Below are positions 12,288 to 24,104 of a DNA stretch of 64,000 bases, in pieces (position 1 is the first letter of the stretch; each line of letters begins with the position of its first letter). This DNA comes from Epiperipatus broadwayi. Taxonomy: Eukaryota; Onychophora; Udeonychophora; Euonychophora; Peripatidae. The notes beneath the pieces were generated by a model, which was given only the letters and a program-made list of their open reading frames with translations, did not search any database and was not told where the DNA came from. Made by a program: the position numbers and the translations under genes. The stretch covers positions 10,932,984 to 10,996,983 of the forward strand of contig JAQFVV010006208.1 in assembly GCA_028023455.1 (NCBI GenBank). The letters are read 5' to 3'.

Positions 12288-12410
12288 AACATCACATGAT
12301 TATCATTTCTTATGCTTGCTCATAATTGTTATTAAAACAGGCATAACTCTTCATACAGTAGTGCCACTTAGTGCAAGCCAGAGTAATCAATGTATGCCAA
12401 AAACATTCAG
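12288..12410 (+). repeat. IR-D half element
   Basis: Matches the first arm of the IR-D copies: ATCACATGATTATCA, then CATACAGTAGTGCCAC and GCAAGCCAGAGTAATCAATG. The second arm is absent. 12411-13354 holds nothing recognised. Confidence 0.7.
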
Positions 12411-13364
12411 AAAACCACAATAACTTACCATTTTTTAAAATGAATTTATATACAGTAAATTGTAACAATAATTTATTTAGATAAACTGGATCTGGGGACA
12501 TCAAATGTCAGTCATGAAAGGAGGTAAATTTTTGTTGAAAATGTTTAAAAAGATCCCAATAAAATTGCTTTATTTTTGAAATGTGATTTACAAATTGTCA
12601 CTATTCAAAAATTATCTATTCTGGTGAAATAAGATTTAGTTATGGTTACCCAGCAAAAATGTAACCATTTTATTGAAAGATAATTCATGCATTGGTGTCT
12701 CGGTGACTATTTCATTATTGGCTTTTTAACGAACAACTACTGTGCTTCACTTTTCAAATGCAGTTGAAAGTTAAAATTATAAATTGTAAAAGTGGGAAGG
12801 TTATTTTTTGTTCAAAGGTGGGGAGACTGAAGGTCAAATTGTTGAACATGTTCTCCTAAAGAAGATACTTTCGCAATCCTTATGGTTTGCACTTTTTCCA
12901 CTTTGTTTAAAACTCTGATATTTTATTCAAAATCAAAGTGATTCCTCCAGAATAATACAAAATTTTGATTTTTACATCTTATGAACAATAAGTAAACCTA
13001 TAATGCTAACAATAATTATTTTTCTGTCTTCTTGTCATTTTATTCCTTCAATCTATATTGTGATGCTTATTCTTTCCTTCACAAAATTATTAATGAAATC
13101 ATATACATTTTTTTAAAAAAAAGATGGCTTATTAAGAAGCAGTGATTTATATCCACATTTATCACAATTGCATTTAAAGAAATAATGTTCCATTACATAT
13201 ATGAATAATTATTTTTAATAATTTAAAATAATTAAATTAGGTTAATTTTAAATCAAAAATATTAATGTTCGCATTAAAAAAAGTTTTATATCTCTTTATC
13301 TAATTGCCTTTTTCAAAGTCATTTGCTTATTTAATTTTTAACAAAGCTCAAAAGCAAATTGATC

Positions 13365-13476
13365 TTAATTTTTTTCTTTCTAATGTGTCATAGCATTAGC
13401 CGGGAAGCGAACCCGCTAACCCGGGACAACTGCTTGTAAAGCAGCCATCACTGACCTCTCGACCACCAATGCTTGA
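13365..13476 (-). mobile_element. tRNA-Gly-derived SINE (TAC subfamily) with TSD
   Basis: On the minus strand: GTCAAGCATTGGTGGTCGAG, then TTTACAAGCAGTTGTCCCGG, a duplicated GGTT segment and the box-B-like GGGTTCGCTTCCCGG. A T-rich stretch on the plus strand is the A-tail. It is flanked by AAATTGATC (13356-13364 and 13478-13486). It is the same family as 1717-1817, but the anticodon position reads TAC and GCGGGTT is inserted before box B. Confidence 0.85.
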
Positions 13477-13544
13477 CAAATTGATCATAATTTGAAATTG
13501 TTTTTGACTTTTCTAAACCAAACATAAAACCTACTTCTTAATAT

Positions 13545-14056
13545 TTATATATTGGACTATTTCCTCTATCTAATATTAAGTATTGAATGTCTTTAAAAAA
13601 TTAAACTTTATTTAAATTTTCTTTATATTCAGCTGTTAATAATAGCACACAGGTTAGTATACGCACAATGTTTCTTCGAGAAGTATATTTCTCCTCTCTT
13701 CTTCAGATGTTACTGTCCTGACCAGTAACAATACTAGCATGGAAATTGAAATGGACCCTTAGATTCTTGAATATTGAAATTTTAAGACAACACTTTAACC
13801 AACGAGCCATCTTGTCAAAAGACTGGTTAAAGCATTAACTTAAAATATAATATTAAAAAATCGAAGGGTTCAGGTTCACTTCCTATGTTAGTACTGCCAC
13901 TGGTCAGGCCAGCAACTATTAATAAGAGTTGAATGTAATTGAAAATTTAAATGAAGCTTAATTTTACTAAAGACATACAATACTTAATATTAGATGATGA
14001 AAATAGTCCGATATATAAATACAACTAAAATACCATCATCACAAACCTTCAGAAAA
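13545..14056. repeat. IR-B inverted dimer beside a splice donor
   Basis: A head-to-head dimer: the left arm carries ACTATTTCCTCTATCTAATA and a box-B complement (GAAATTGAAATGGAC), and the right arm carries the same in the other direction. It is flanked by the perfect 12-bp duplication ACTTCTTAATAT (13533-13544 and 14057-14068). The right-hand copy ends one base short of the GTAAG donor (14070-14074) of the trimerization exon. Confidence 0.85.
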
Positions 14057-14074
14057 ACTTCTTAATATACTTAC

Positions 14075-14203
14075 AGAAACATGCATCCAGCCAGCATTGA
14101 CTCTGACCAGCAGAATCTCCTGATCGATGATGAACGCAAGTGTGCCCACAGGGCTCGCGTGAGACATCTTTAGCAGATCCTCCATGGTTTGAAATGTCAC
14201 AGC
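14075..14203 (-). CDS. Multiplexin NC1 trimerization-domain exon
   Basis: A 129-base exon (43 codons, phase 0 both ends) with a pyrimidine-rich acceptor ending TTTAAG and donor GTAAGT. It encodes AVTFQTMEDLLKMSH, then PVGTLAFIIDQEILLVRVNAG and WMHVS. The pattern TF.t...L...s...p.GTLaFi.D...LLVRV..GW..V is diagnostic of the collagen XV/XVIII trimerization fold that lies between the last triple helix and the hinge. It registers three alpha chains. It follows the Gly-X-Y exon across a 29-kb intron in the correct phase. High GC relative to its surroundings supports a conserved coding exon. Confidence 0.95.
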
Positions 14204-15261
14204 CTTAAAAAAAATATAAATACATTTATCATCTAAATTTAACATTATTATTGTAATATTTTTTTTTTTTAACATTTTGCTTTGTGCAATATGGAAGAAT
14301 AACATCAAAAAACATTGTCACACAATTTACAGTGATCAATCCAGAATGTTTACAGATATAAGAGTATAAAGACCCTGATTTTCTTTTGTAATGAATTTAT
14401 CTTATTAAAGAATCCCAGTCTTCTTACACCTTTAAGCAAATAATTTTTAGTAATATAATAACAGTTTCGATTGTTCCTGGCAGCCTTCTTCAGATCTTAA
14501 TCTATTGCTCTACTTTTCCCTTTCCACCATTTTATTTTACTATTTAAAATAAATGTCCGGCTAGTACAACTGTAATGAATTAAAAACATTTTTAATAATA
14601 ATAAAAAAATTGATTATTGCATAGTAATCCTGAATTTAAAAAAAATATTGGAAAAATAGTTTCAAAATAAAAAAAAACAACAACAAAATACTAATAGGAG
14701 GGGAACCTAAAAATTATCAGAATTTTATAATAAAAAATTGTTTATTTATTTTTAAGTATTATATATCTAATCTCTTTCAAATTATTATCCATTTCTTGTA
14801 ATACTAAATGTGTTTTTCGTTTATGCACTACAAATATGGCCATTTTAAGCCATAATCTTTGTTTATATATAAATAATTATCTCTAGTGCCAAAGTTAGAA
14901 GGCAATTATTTACAGGCAGTTGCTCTTATAGGATGGATTCCATAGTTATATACACCCATATATTTATTTCACCATTATTACAAAAAAATAAGATGTGTTC
15001 ATACAATGGGAATGTGTTTATAATTTTTAGCATTTTAAAATCAAACAGATTATAGAGATATTTTTACTAAAAAATTACAGTAACTTTTGGTTTTAAGCTT
15101 CACAAATGATGTGGAACAAAAACAATTGAAAAAAATTCCTACTTTGGTTAAAAAAAGGGAAAAAAAACACAAAGAAAGTTGTTAAACAATCCTCAATGTT
15201 TTTACTATCCATTTTCAAAGCAAAGCATAAACATTCCTTTATTTACATAAAATACCCCCTT
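14204..15261 (-). other. Start of the 29-kb intron, with an IR-C half element
   Basis: 14455-14520 carries one IR-C arm (CAGTTTCGATTGTTC, then TTCTTCAGATC). The rest is AT-rich with homopolymer runs and nothing recognised. Confidence 0.45.
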
Positions 15262-15362
15262 TTTTTTTCTCATGTGTCATAGCATCAGCCGGGAAGCGAA
15301 CCCGCTAACCCGGGACAACTGCTTGTAAAGTAGCCATCGCTGACCTCTCGACCAAGCATTTG
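15262..15362 (-). mobile_element. tRNA-Gly-derived SINE, TAC subfamily, damaged 5' end
   Basis: Nearly the same as 13365-13476 through box B and the anticodon arm (TTTACAAGCAGTTGTCCCGG). The tRNA 5' end, however, has lost the GCATTGGT portion. The A-tail appears as a T-run on the plus strand at the left end. No clear TSD. 15363-15750 holds nothing recognised. Confidence 0.8.
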
Positions 15363-15754
15363 CTCAAAACTTCATTAATAAATTAACGAATAGTAACTCA
15401 AAAATCTTATATTTTGTTTTTGAAAATAATGGAAAAACTACAGGAAAGAGAATAAAAATAAATTCTCCAATTAGAAAATTTGATATTGTGAATATTAGAA
15501 TATGACACTAAAGCCAAAAACTTCACAAAGTTTATAATAAAAAAAAATTTATGTTGTATGATACTGAAAACTTAAGTCATCAGCTGAAGAAATTAACACA
15601 AAACATATAATGAAGTCTTTGATAAGCACCAGATTGACTTCTTGCCTATACACAAGCTTATAAAACTTTTACTAAATAAACAAGCTGTCATAGCTTGAAT
15701 TAGGCCATTGCAAAATTACATCTGAAAAGAGCTCAAATTAAGGGATTAAATACA

Positions 15755-16460
15755 GAGGCAAAACTTTCCATAAAGCAGTGCCACTCAGTGCAAGCCAGAG
15801 TAATCCAATGGATGCATGAACATTTGAGCATAAAATATCCATCTACTCATCTAATTAATATTCCCAGACTAGTTTCTAGCTTGTGGCTTTCATCAGTGAG
15901 GAGCCTTGGATCTGAGAGCACTGCTCCTAGATCTTAGGATGTAATTCAACCCTCCAGGATCCATCTTTTACCATATTAGCTAATTATAACGTTTTGAGTC
16001 CAAAATGAAAACCCAATAATGGTTTTCAATTCAAGCTCATTAGCTTGTATAGTCGCTTAGATTCTGAACTCACTTCAGTATCTACACTTTTTGGTGTCTT
16101 TGGTTCTTTAATAACCACAGTCACCATAATCCTATCGGGCAGGATTGGTATTAAACTATTAACCATCACATGATCACCCATTCTTTATGCTTACACAAAC
16201 TGTTTACACAGAAGCAAAATCTCTCCATACAGTAAGCAGCATTCCCAGATCCAAGGCACAAGCTAGAAACTAGTCTGGGATTATTGGATGCATAGGCACT
16301 AGATGGGCATTTCATGCACAAACCCTCCTGCATCCATTAATTACTCTCATTTGCATTAAGTGGTGATACTGTATGGAGAGTTTTGCCTCTGTGTGAACAG
16401 TTTGTGTAAATATAAAGAATGGTGATGATCATGTGATGTTTAGTGGGTTAAATAATAGAG
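15755..16460. repeat. IR-D inverted dimer, rearranged
   Basis: The left arm has GCAAGCCAGAGTAATC and CAGACTAGTTTCTAGC. The right arm has the complements, ending ACTGTATGGAGAGTTTTGCC and ATCATGTGATGTTTAGTGG. An extra partial arm lies near 16165-16290. Short similar flanks (GGATTAAATA and GGTTAAATA) may be a decayed TSD. 16461-17129 holds nothing recognised. Confidence 0.75.
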
Positions 16461-17129
16461 ATGGGTGATTTAAAATATTTTACACATATTTAATACTACT
16501 AATCACAATAAAAGAACATTTTCTGTGAGGGATTTGATAGCAGGAGATTGTCAAAAATTTAACATAAAGAAACTGAATCACTTACGTCAATATATTTGAA
16601 AAAATAAATAAACTTTTGGGAGTTTATATGATAGATGAGCATCAGAAATGTTATATTCAGCTTTGATTTGAAAACCTTTAACCCTTGATTCTTGAATTCT
16701 ATTAAGTATGTCAAAATACAAAACAATACAATATGTATTAAATAATATGAATGCAAGTATGGACTATTTAAAATACATACTCCACTCGGTTTATATTGAA
16801 ATTAAAAATAAACTGATGTTTAGTAACAGTATAATAAAAAATTTAATATATAGGTGCCTTGTACAATTTCATAGGTCATGTTGTTGCTAAATATCTTACA
16901 GAAAAGTGTAAAGTTGATTGTGTTATAATATGCTTGAATATTATGGTCACTATGGTTACTAAAGAAACAAAGACACCAAAACGTTTAGAAACTGAAATGG
17001 ATTCAGATCTATTTGACCCACAAGCGAAGGAGCTTGGATTAAAAACATCTGGCAGCTGAAAGATTGGTTTAGGTGTTAATGCTCGCTTCTCATTGATGAA
17101 AGTCGCAAGTATAGAAATTAGACTAAGTA

Positions 17130-17195
17130 TGCAGTAGATAGGGATTTTATGCATAAACCTTCTTACATCTATAGATTACTACAGCAACCACTAGA
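17130..17195 (+). repeat. IR-D internal fragment
   Basis: GTAGATAGGGATTTTATGCA and the following bases match the internal part of the IR-D right arm (compare 45548-45600). It abuts the 5' truncation point of the LINE copy that follows. Confidence 0.6.
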
Positions 17196-18125
17196 TGGAA
17201 GACATGCATTGGATGCAGAAGTATGGACAGCAAGGGAGGCAATTAAAAGGAAAAATGGGATGGTCATATGAGAGATGAAAAAAGTAAAATGAAAATGTTT
17301 GGTAGATTGCAGTTTATGGATAATAAAAGAATAGCCAAAATAATATTTAATTGGGTTATGAGTAAAGGGTAACAACAAGATGGGTGAGAAAGGTAATGCA
17401 GTATGCAAAAGATTTGGATAAAGAATTTATATCATTATATTTGTACAAAAGATGGGATGATTGTGTTAGGAGGATTGTTGAGTGTTATAGTGGTAAAGAA
17501 TGGGATAAACGAATAGATTTATTAATAAAGAATAGGGAGTTAGAGAGATGGAGAACTAGTATGGAGAGTAAAAAGAGTTTAAATGTATATAGAAATAAAC
17601 AGAATATTAGGTACGAGTTAATATATGATAATAGTAAGGAAAGTAGTTTATTGTTTAAGGCTCGAACGGGATCTTTAGCAATAAGAGAATATCACATGAT
17701 CACTATCTCATGGCACTACTATATGGAGAGTGTTGTTTTGTTTTGAATTGTTTAATAAGAGAATATACATGTAAATGGAAAAATATGGGTGATTTAGTCT
17801 GTAAATTATGTAAGGAATGAATAGAAAATATTAGGCATCTGTTAATTGAATGTAAATGCTTGAAAACAGAAAAGGTACATATAATGAAGTTATGGAAGAA
17901 TAAATATGAAAAAAGTGATTATACAGAAAGTGGATTATTGATTTTTATGTTGGATTTGGGAAAAGATAAGGGGGATTTAGGCCATAGAGTTGACAAAGAT
18001 TATGTTGTGGAAATGGGATGGAGCAGAATATGGGAAAACTTAGATTGGGGAATGGAAAATAAAGTGGCTAACAGGTTTCTCTGGGCATAATTGCTGAGAG
18101 ATTCTTGACTTCGTTTAAGAAGAAG
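17196..18125 (+). mobile_element. LINE-alpha, 5'-truncated copy (plus strand)
   Basis: The ORF2 C-terminal region of the same LINE as 24105-28205. The translation includes GRHALDAEVWTAREAIK, YLYKRWDDCVRRIVECY, WDKRIDLLIKNRELERW and a CCHC knuckle (CKLC then RHLLIEC), with stops and frame shifts between. Its 3' end (TGAGAGATTCTTGACT) matches the ends of the other copies. It is interrupted by the 61-bp insertion at 17693-17753. RT motifs are missing, so it was dead on arrival. Confidence 0.85.
17693..17753. repeat. 61-bp IR-D mini element with 13-bp TSD
   Basis: Flanked by the perfect duplication AATAAGAGAATAT (17680-17692 and 17754-17766). The insert starts CACATGATCACTATCTC, one IR-D terminus. 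It then jumps to GGCACTACTATATGGAGAG, the inner part of the other arm. Removing it restores the LINE reading SLAIREYTCKWKNMGDLVC, matching SLATRKYTCKWKNMGDLVC in the copy at 28380-28805, so the empty site is visible in this window. Confidence 0.9.
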
Positions 18126-19113
18126 ATACAGTACATCACATAACTGCTTTTTCAATACTCAGACATTGTTGTTATGCTATAACTAGATAACAGTGCTGAT
18201 ATTCATGAACTGGGTGGTATAGATAAAACTGTAATCATCTCAATTAATGAGATGCACCCTGGTCCATTCACTATTTTAGCTGCACTACCAATCATTTTAA
18301 AAAGAATTGATTGGAATGAAGTGCTAGGCTGATTCAAAATTAAGTTGTAATTGATATATATAGACCCCCCCCCCCATGCTTAGCTTCTTAGCTTTAAATA
18401 AAAGTTTCTACTCAAAAACTTAAAAAAATCAATGGATTATCTTACTCAATCTAAAACTGGCTGTTGTTAATTAGAATGTTGAAAGAAACATTAAGATTGA
18501 AGTTAATCAAAAAACATTTTTCTGATTCACAACCACTAAGCAGAGTTCAGTCTCTTACCACAACATGTAACGCTGCATGATACTAAAAGATATTTTGCCT
18601 TATTTCCACAATATTAAAAATTATATTTACAAAAATAAGCAGTGCCTTTGACCATTATTGCTACGAAGCCAGAGTAATTCTCAAACTTTTACAGCAACTT
18701 ATTCCCAGTTTGTAGTCACTAACATTTCTGTTTTTATTTTCGTAATTATATACGTACTTGTGTAGTTTGGCACAAAGAAAAGATTGACAAATTTGAGAGT
18801 TGAAGATTTCTGAATTAAACCTCAACCTATCATTCAAAAATCTCATAATTCCGAAAGCAATTATGCATCCGATTTTTTAAATATTATATATATAATTTTT
18901 ACTCAAAATACAATCCATCCTATTTTTCTTTAAAATCTGAATATGCTTTTATAAGTTTTTATAAAGTACATATGTACTTTTAAATATTATGAAATTGCTT
19001 GTAGATATTAAAATCGTATTTTATATTATCTATTAATTAATGGTTTTATATACAAATTACTTTTTTTTTTTAAATTGAAAGTATACATTTTATTTTAAGC
19101 TATTTTTATAATT
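18126..19113 (-). other. Intron, no recognised feature
   Basis: Contains a C-run near 18364-18376. No genes or repeats identified. Confidence 0.4.
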
Positions 19114-19356
19114 GGAGGGAATTTGAACCCAGATTTTCAAACTCCTTTAGTCATCCATTCCATCCTATACAACCGATACACATGACCACATATATGCGAA
19201 AATGAACCAGCACTCATCAGTTGGTCCAGATCATCGTCTCTCCCCCACACACATATAATCAGTGCTCAGTTTATATTAAGATAGAAAATCTTCGAAATTT
19301 AATGGACAGACTTCAATCTTTTCCACTCCCCAACTCTTCAACCGTCCATATCATTG
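19114..19356. repeat. IR-E monomer
   Basis: One arm: GGGAATTTGAACCCAGATTT (box-B-like complement), then CACTCATCAGTTGGTCCAGA, CAGTGCTCAGTTTATATTAA and CATATCATTGA. It matches the left arm of the dimer at 49226-50043. 19357-20027 holds nothing recognised. Confidence 0.8.
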
Positions 19357-20027
19357 ATTTTACAAAAGTAACTAAAATTTTACAAATCTTATCTGGCTTT
19401 CTTCAAAATCTTCACTGAAGTCAATCCAGACAGCATATAATCTGCAGTAATTAAATTTACACAGATGCAAATAATGACACTAAAGGGAGATGTTTTTTTT
19501 AAGCTTTAAAAACGATAGTTTTTCTAAATGGCAATGATGCAAAAAAAAAAAAAGTAAAATTAAATAAGATTTTTTACTGTTAAGTTATTTATATTTGTTA
19601 TGACAGACCAACACGTGCAGTCATTAACTTATGGTATAACATATCGGCATAGAAGATGTGAGTGCGCAGCGCCACCTGAGCATGATTAATTTACTGAATA
19701 TAAAGAAAAATATTTTTGACATTAATGATACTTTTACAATTTTTTTAATTACAACTTAATCTGAAACATATGTTCATATAAAAACATATACTTTATATCT
19801 TTTTTGCTCTGAAATTCAGGTTTGATGAGGCCAAGAAGTTTGTAAAAGAATAATAATTAACCTGTAATTACTTTTATTGTTCACCATAAAATACCATTAT
19901 TCCCCAATAATAAATTAAATAACAACTTCTTTTTAAAATATATAAAGAAGATTATGCACTTTGCAACTTTTTTTCCAAAACTTAATATTAGTTTTTTTTT
20001 TTTCAAAGAACAAATATGCGTAAGAAA

Positions 20028-20510
20028 TTATGCATGTATATCATTATCAATCCACTGCAGGATGAAGGTCTCTCCAAGTTTAATCCATCTTCTCCGATTT
20101 TTAGCTTCTCTTCTCAACATAACCCCTGCACACTTTCTTATTTCATCCATCCATCTCACATGTGGTCTCTTTCTGGGTCTTTTACAATCTCTTGGAATCC
20201 AGTTTAAAATTTCAATTGTCCATCTATTATCATCTCTTCTAGCAATATGTCCAACCCAACTCCATTTCAATCTTTTAATTTTTTCAATGAGGTCAGTAAC
20301 ACATGTTTGTTCTCTTACCCATACATTGCGTTCTCAATCTCTTCTTGTTACTCCCAACATACATCTCTCCATACTTTTTTGAGTGGTCTGAAGTCTCTGT
20401 ATTGCTCTTCTATTAAGTGTCCAAGTCTCAGATCCATAAGTAAGAACTGGTAAAACACATTTGTTAAAAACCTTCCTTTTCAAACACATAGGCATATTTC
20501 CTTTTAGTAT
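20028..20510 (-). mobile_element. RTE-type LINE 3' end
   Basis: The reading contains VLTYGSETWTL, then LQTTQKSMERCMLGVTRRD, a stop, VREQTCVTDLIEKIK, WSWVGHIARRDDNRWT and RWIKLGETFILQWIDND. This series (YGSETW…, .R.ML....RD, W.GH.AR..D.RW, LGE.F..QW) is the classic end of RTE-type ORF2. Only one in-frame stop is seen across this stretch. It is 5'-truncated, with no RT core. 3' portions of the same element recur at 5935-6380 and 38866-38925. Confidence 0.85.
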
Positions 20511-21913
20511 CAAATGTAATGTAAATTAAGTTTCTTAAATAATGTCTGAAGTTTTTATGCATAGGCTGTATGCCTGAAAACCCTGTTAATAAGTTAAATA
20601 TTGCCTTCCTTCAAAACCCTTACATAATATGATAAACTCATCTTCTTATTTCTTATTATCCAATTATTTTTCCAGTCCCATTTCATTTCCTTCTATCCTA
20701 TTTTAATAAAAGCTGTTTTGAGAATTTCATTATCTTGTCCTTATAATCCCCAATTGCATTGTAAGGTCATAACTAAATAAAAAAAATTAAATCATAAAAT
20801 TTCTACTTCTGTGACCTTTAAATTCTTTCCACTCTCCATGCAATTTATTTTAATTAAATTTTCAATTTTCTACACTCCAAAAATAAATGGTCAAAATTAT
20901 AAATTCCATTTTCACAGAAATTTCAATTGTTACCATTCTATTTTGTTTTTCTTTCAGTTGTATCTACAGTTCTTGTCCTTGCACCATAATAATAAATTTC
21001 CTTTAATATTATCAATACCTTTCCATATTTTATGTAATTTTCAGCCCTATATAACTCCACACTATTTTTTATTCATTTTAGTTTTCCATAATTCTAATTC
21101 TTTTTCTCTAACCAACTTTTCTGTTTTCCCTATTCAACATTTTTATATAGCTGTAACACATTCTTTACACACATCCCATTTTTTATATAAATATATGGAA
21201 ATAAATTATCTTTCTATTAACTTTGTATATATTAAAATCTTTCTTGCCTAATATATATTTGTTATGTTCCACATAATCTAATTAAGTACTCTTTTTACTA
21301 ATCTGTATTTATTCCTATATTGAAACCTTCCAAGTATTTTAATTTTATTTTTGATTTCCACCATTAAAAAAAAAACCCAATATCACTTATTATCCACAAA
21401 ATTTACTACCAAATGTTTATCAATCTATTTCTTTTTGTTTTTTGACTAAACATTTCTGACTTCTATGGCCAATACAAACAGACCTTATCATTTCTTTCCA
21501 AATAATCTTATATATCTCATTTATTATTAGAGATTATATCAGATTTTAAATTAATCTAATTCCATTTTTTTCTCATCTCTATTCAACTAGCTATCGATTT
21601 AACAAAGTACCTAAATAAAAATACTCCTTCACTTCTTCAAGACAAACATTTCCTGTTTCCAGCCATTAGTTTTATTTTTCCCATTAATCATCAAATTTAA
21701 TTTTTATACTTTTTCCTATCTCATCACTTCTATATAATAAGACCATCATTTCTTCTATAAGGTTTGTAAAAAATACCATATATTATGCATCCTTTTTCTT
21801 TCCAACTATCAGAATCGCTATCCTTAATCTTCTCTTAGAAACAGAATAAATAATAGTCATGATAATGGAGATATATCTTTCGATCCAGTTTCACATTGAA
21901 CTTCCTCTGACTT

Positions 21914-22020
21914 GTCAAGCATTGGTGGTCGAGAGGTCAGCGACAGCTGCTTTACAAGCAGTTGTCCCGGGTTGGCGGGTTCACTTCCCGGCTGATGCTA
22001 TGACACATGAGAAAAAAAAA
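21914..22020 (+). mobile_element. tRNA-Gly-derived SINE (TAC subfamily) with 15-bp TSD
   Basis: GTCAAGCATTGGTGGTCGAG, TTTACAAGCAGTTGTCCCGG, then GGGTTCACTTCCCGG, GACACATGAG and an A-tail. Flanks AACTTCCTCTGACTT (21899-21913) and AACTTCCACTGACTT (22021-22035) form a 15-bp TSD with one mismatch. It is nested inside the divergent LINE. Confidence 0.9.
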
Positions 22021-22385
22021 AACTTCCACTGACTTCCTATTCTCCAATTAGTATGTATTCTTATAAAGACTCTTAATCATTCTTAACAATTCAAGTCTCT
22101 TCTTACACTATCAAGATTTCTCCATGATCTACTTCTATCCATCCTGTCATAAGTTTTTCTATATCTAAAACTGCAATAAATCCAATAGTTTATTTTCCTT
22201 AATAAGATATTTCAATCAACCGAGATACAATCTTTCCCCTGAACAAAAATTCATTCTGAAATTTCCCTCAAAATGTCACTGTCTTTCACCAAAGTCCTAA
22301 TCGTCTCGACTAAGATATATGTAAATAATTGACAAATTATGAAAGATTTAAATACAAGTACAGTATATATACTTAAACTAGATAT

Positions 22386-23050
22386 ATTTAGAAGGTATTT
22401 GAACTCAGACTTTTCAATCTGCTTTTAGTCATCCACAACCAATGCACATGCTCACATACATGTAAAAAAGATAAATGACCTCCAATATAAGCACTCATCA
22501 GTTCATCCAGACCACCATCTTCCACCCATATATACAATCAATGCTCAGGCTCAATTTTCTTCACTATCCAACTCTTCAGTCATCCATATCATTGAAAATC
22601 TGAGGATGGCATATTCAAAGCCCTGGTTTGCCAGTTTTATTGTCACACCCATGTTGCCCATAAGTTACTCTGACTCCTCATATGTAGGATTTTCAGTCAA
22701 CATGGGTATGACAACAAAATTGGCAAACAAGGGCTTTGAACATGCAATCATCAGATTTTCAATGATATGGATAATTGAAGAGTTGTATGGTAGAGAAGAT
22801 TGAAGCCTGTCTATTAAAGTTTGAAGATTTTCTATCTTAATATAAATAAGTACTGATTATATATATAAATATGTGTGGAAGATGATGATCCGGACCAACA
22901 GATGAATGTAGGTAGGTTCAGCACAAAATATATAAATATTGGAGATAATTAATCATTTTCACATGTATGTGGTCATGTGAATCTGTTGTATAAGATGGAG
23001 CAGAAGACTGAAGGAGCTTGAAAGTCTGGGTTCAAATCCTCTCTAATTAA
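22386..23050. repeat. IR-E inverted dimer, partly diverged
   Basis: The left arm (TTTGAACTCAGACTTTTCAA, GCACTCATCAGTTCATCCAG) pairs with the right arm (CTTGAAAGTCTGGGTTCAAA). The centre near 22620-22740 has GTCATACCCATGTTG-type inverted pairs. No clear TSD. Confidence 0.8.
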
Positions 23051-23300
23051 ATTAGGAAAGATATTGCTACTAATATAAAGTTCATTAACAATCTAAAATT
23101 ATTTTCCTTTCCTATGTATAATTAACAAATTTTCATACCCTTCCATTCATTTGGAATCTTATTATCAGTTATAATTTTATTAAAACCATCTCTTAAACTA
23201 ATCCTTGCATATTTTCCATATCTATTATAATTCCAGCGGCCAAAATATCTAATCCTCTTGCCTTTTTCAATTTACTTGTTGGTCTATTTATGTATATCAT

Positions 23301-24104
23301 AATAGAATTAAATCATTAAAAACATCGCTTTTTACGTCTTTATTTGATACTTAATCGTAATCTTATTCGTCAAATATACACTAAAATAACATTTTTCTTT
23401 AATAACACTAGTTTATTGTTTTATTACATGTCATAAAAATTCTCAGACAATTCCCAAACTTTTAACCATATGATATGGTCCTTATCATAGGAATCATTCA
23501 TTATTAAAATAAATAAAATATAGACAATAATATTAAACAATAAATTATATATATATATATACATAGCCACCCATATTCATATATACATTATCTAAGGAAT
23601 ACAATGTAAATTCATATCAATATTTAATAAATTCTACATACTTTCATTTTTATATGTTTCTTGGAAGGACTACTTTACAAAAATGAAGATTAAAAAAAAT
23701 TATATTATTTGTTGTTAGTATCTTGAAAGGGTAGTATGTATAATAGAGAGTTAAGCGGTTATGATAAATTTAAATATAATTTTAAAACAAACGTTTTATG
23801 TAATGCTATTTTTTAAAATAATTCTTCCAAGAAAGATTTTAAAAAAATGTGAAGATATGTAGAGTTTATTTAATATTAATTTGAATGTACATTGTTTTCA
23901 AACTGTGAATGCAGATAGTACACGTCTAAATATAATTTATTGTTTAATGACATTTTCAGTATTCTTTTTCCAATAATAAATGGTCCCTATGACAAGGATC
24001 ATAGAGTTGTAAGAAAATTGTTGTGATTTATAATACAACATAATAAAATAAGTTTTATATAAAAAACGTGTTATTTAATGTAATTTTGATGAAAATATAT
24101 ATGC
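23301..24104. repeat. Weak inverted repeat in AT-rich sequence
   Basis: ATGGTCCTTATCATAGGAAT (near 23475) and the complement of ATGGTCCCTATGACAAGGAT (near 23980) form diverged arms about 500 bp apart. No tRNA-like boxes were seen and no coding was recognised. Confidence 0.4.

Larger units (their letters stand above)
20560..23300 (-). mobile_element. Divergent LINE-alpha relative, interrupted by a SINE and an IR-E dimer
   Basis: Minus-strand reading in scattered frames, from 5' to 3'. ARGLDILAAGIIIDM (about 23210-23260) lies in the RT start. YRKTYDRMDRSRSW (about 22150) resembles motif A (D..K.YDR). EEVKEYFYLGTLLN lies near 21640. YKKWDVCKECV and KTEKLVREKELELW lie near 21080-21200 and correspond to YKRWDDCVRRIV and NRELERW of LINE-alpha. 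Many stops. The SINE (21914-22020) and the IR-E dimer (22386-23050) are nested in it. It is an older, diverged member of the LINE-alpha lineage. Confidence 0.6.

Noticed and set aside
20811-21251. 146-codon plus-strand frame
   Set aside because: Opposite strand of the divergent LINE copy; Phe/Ser/Leu-rich composition is the antisense of Lys/Glu-rich coding.
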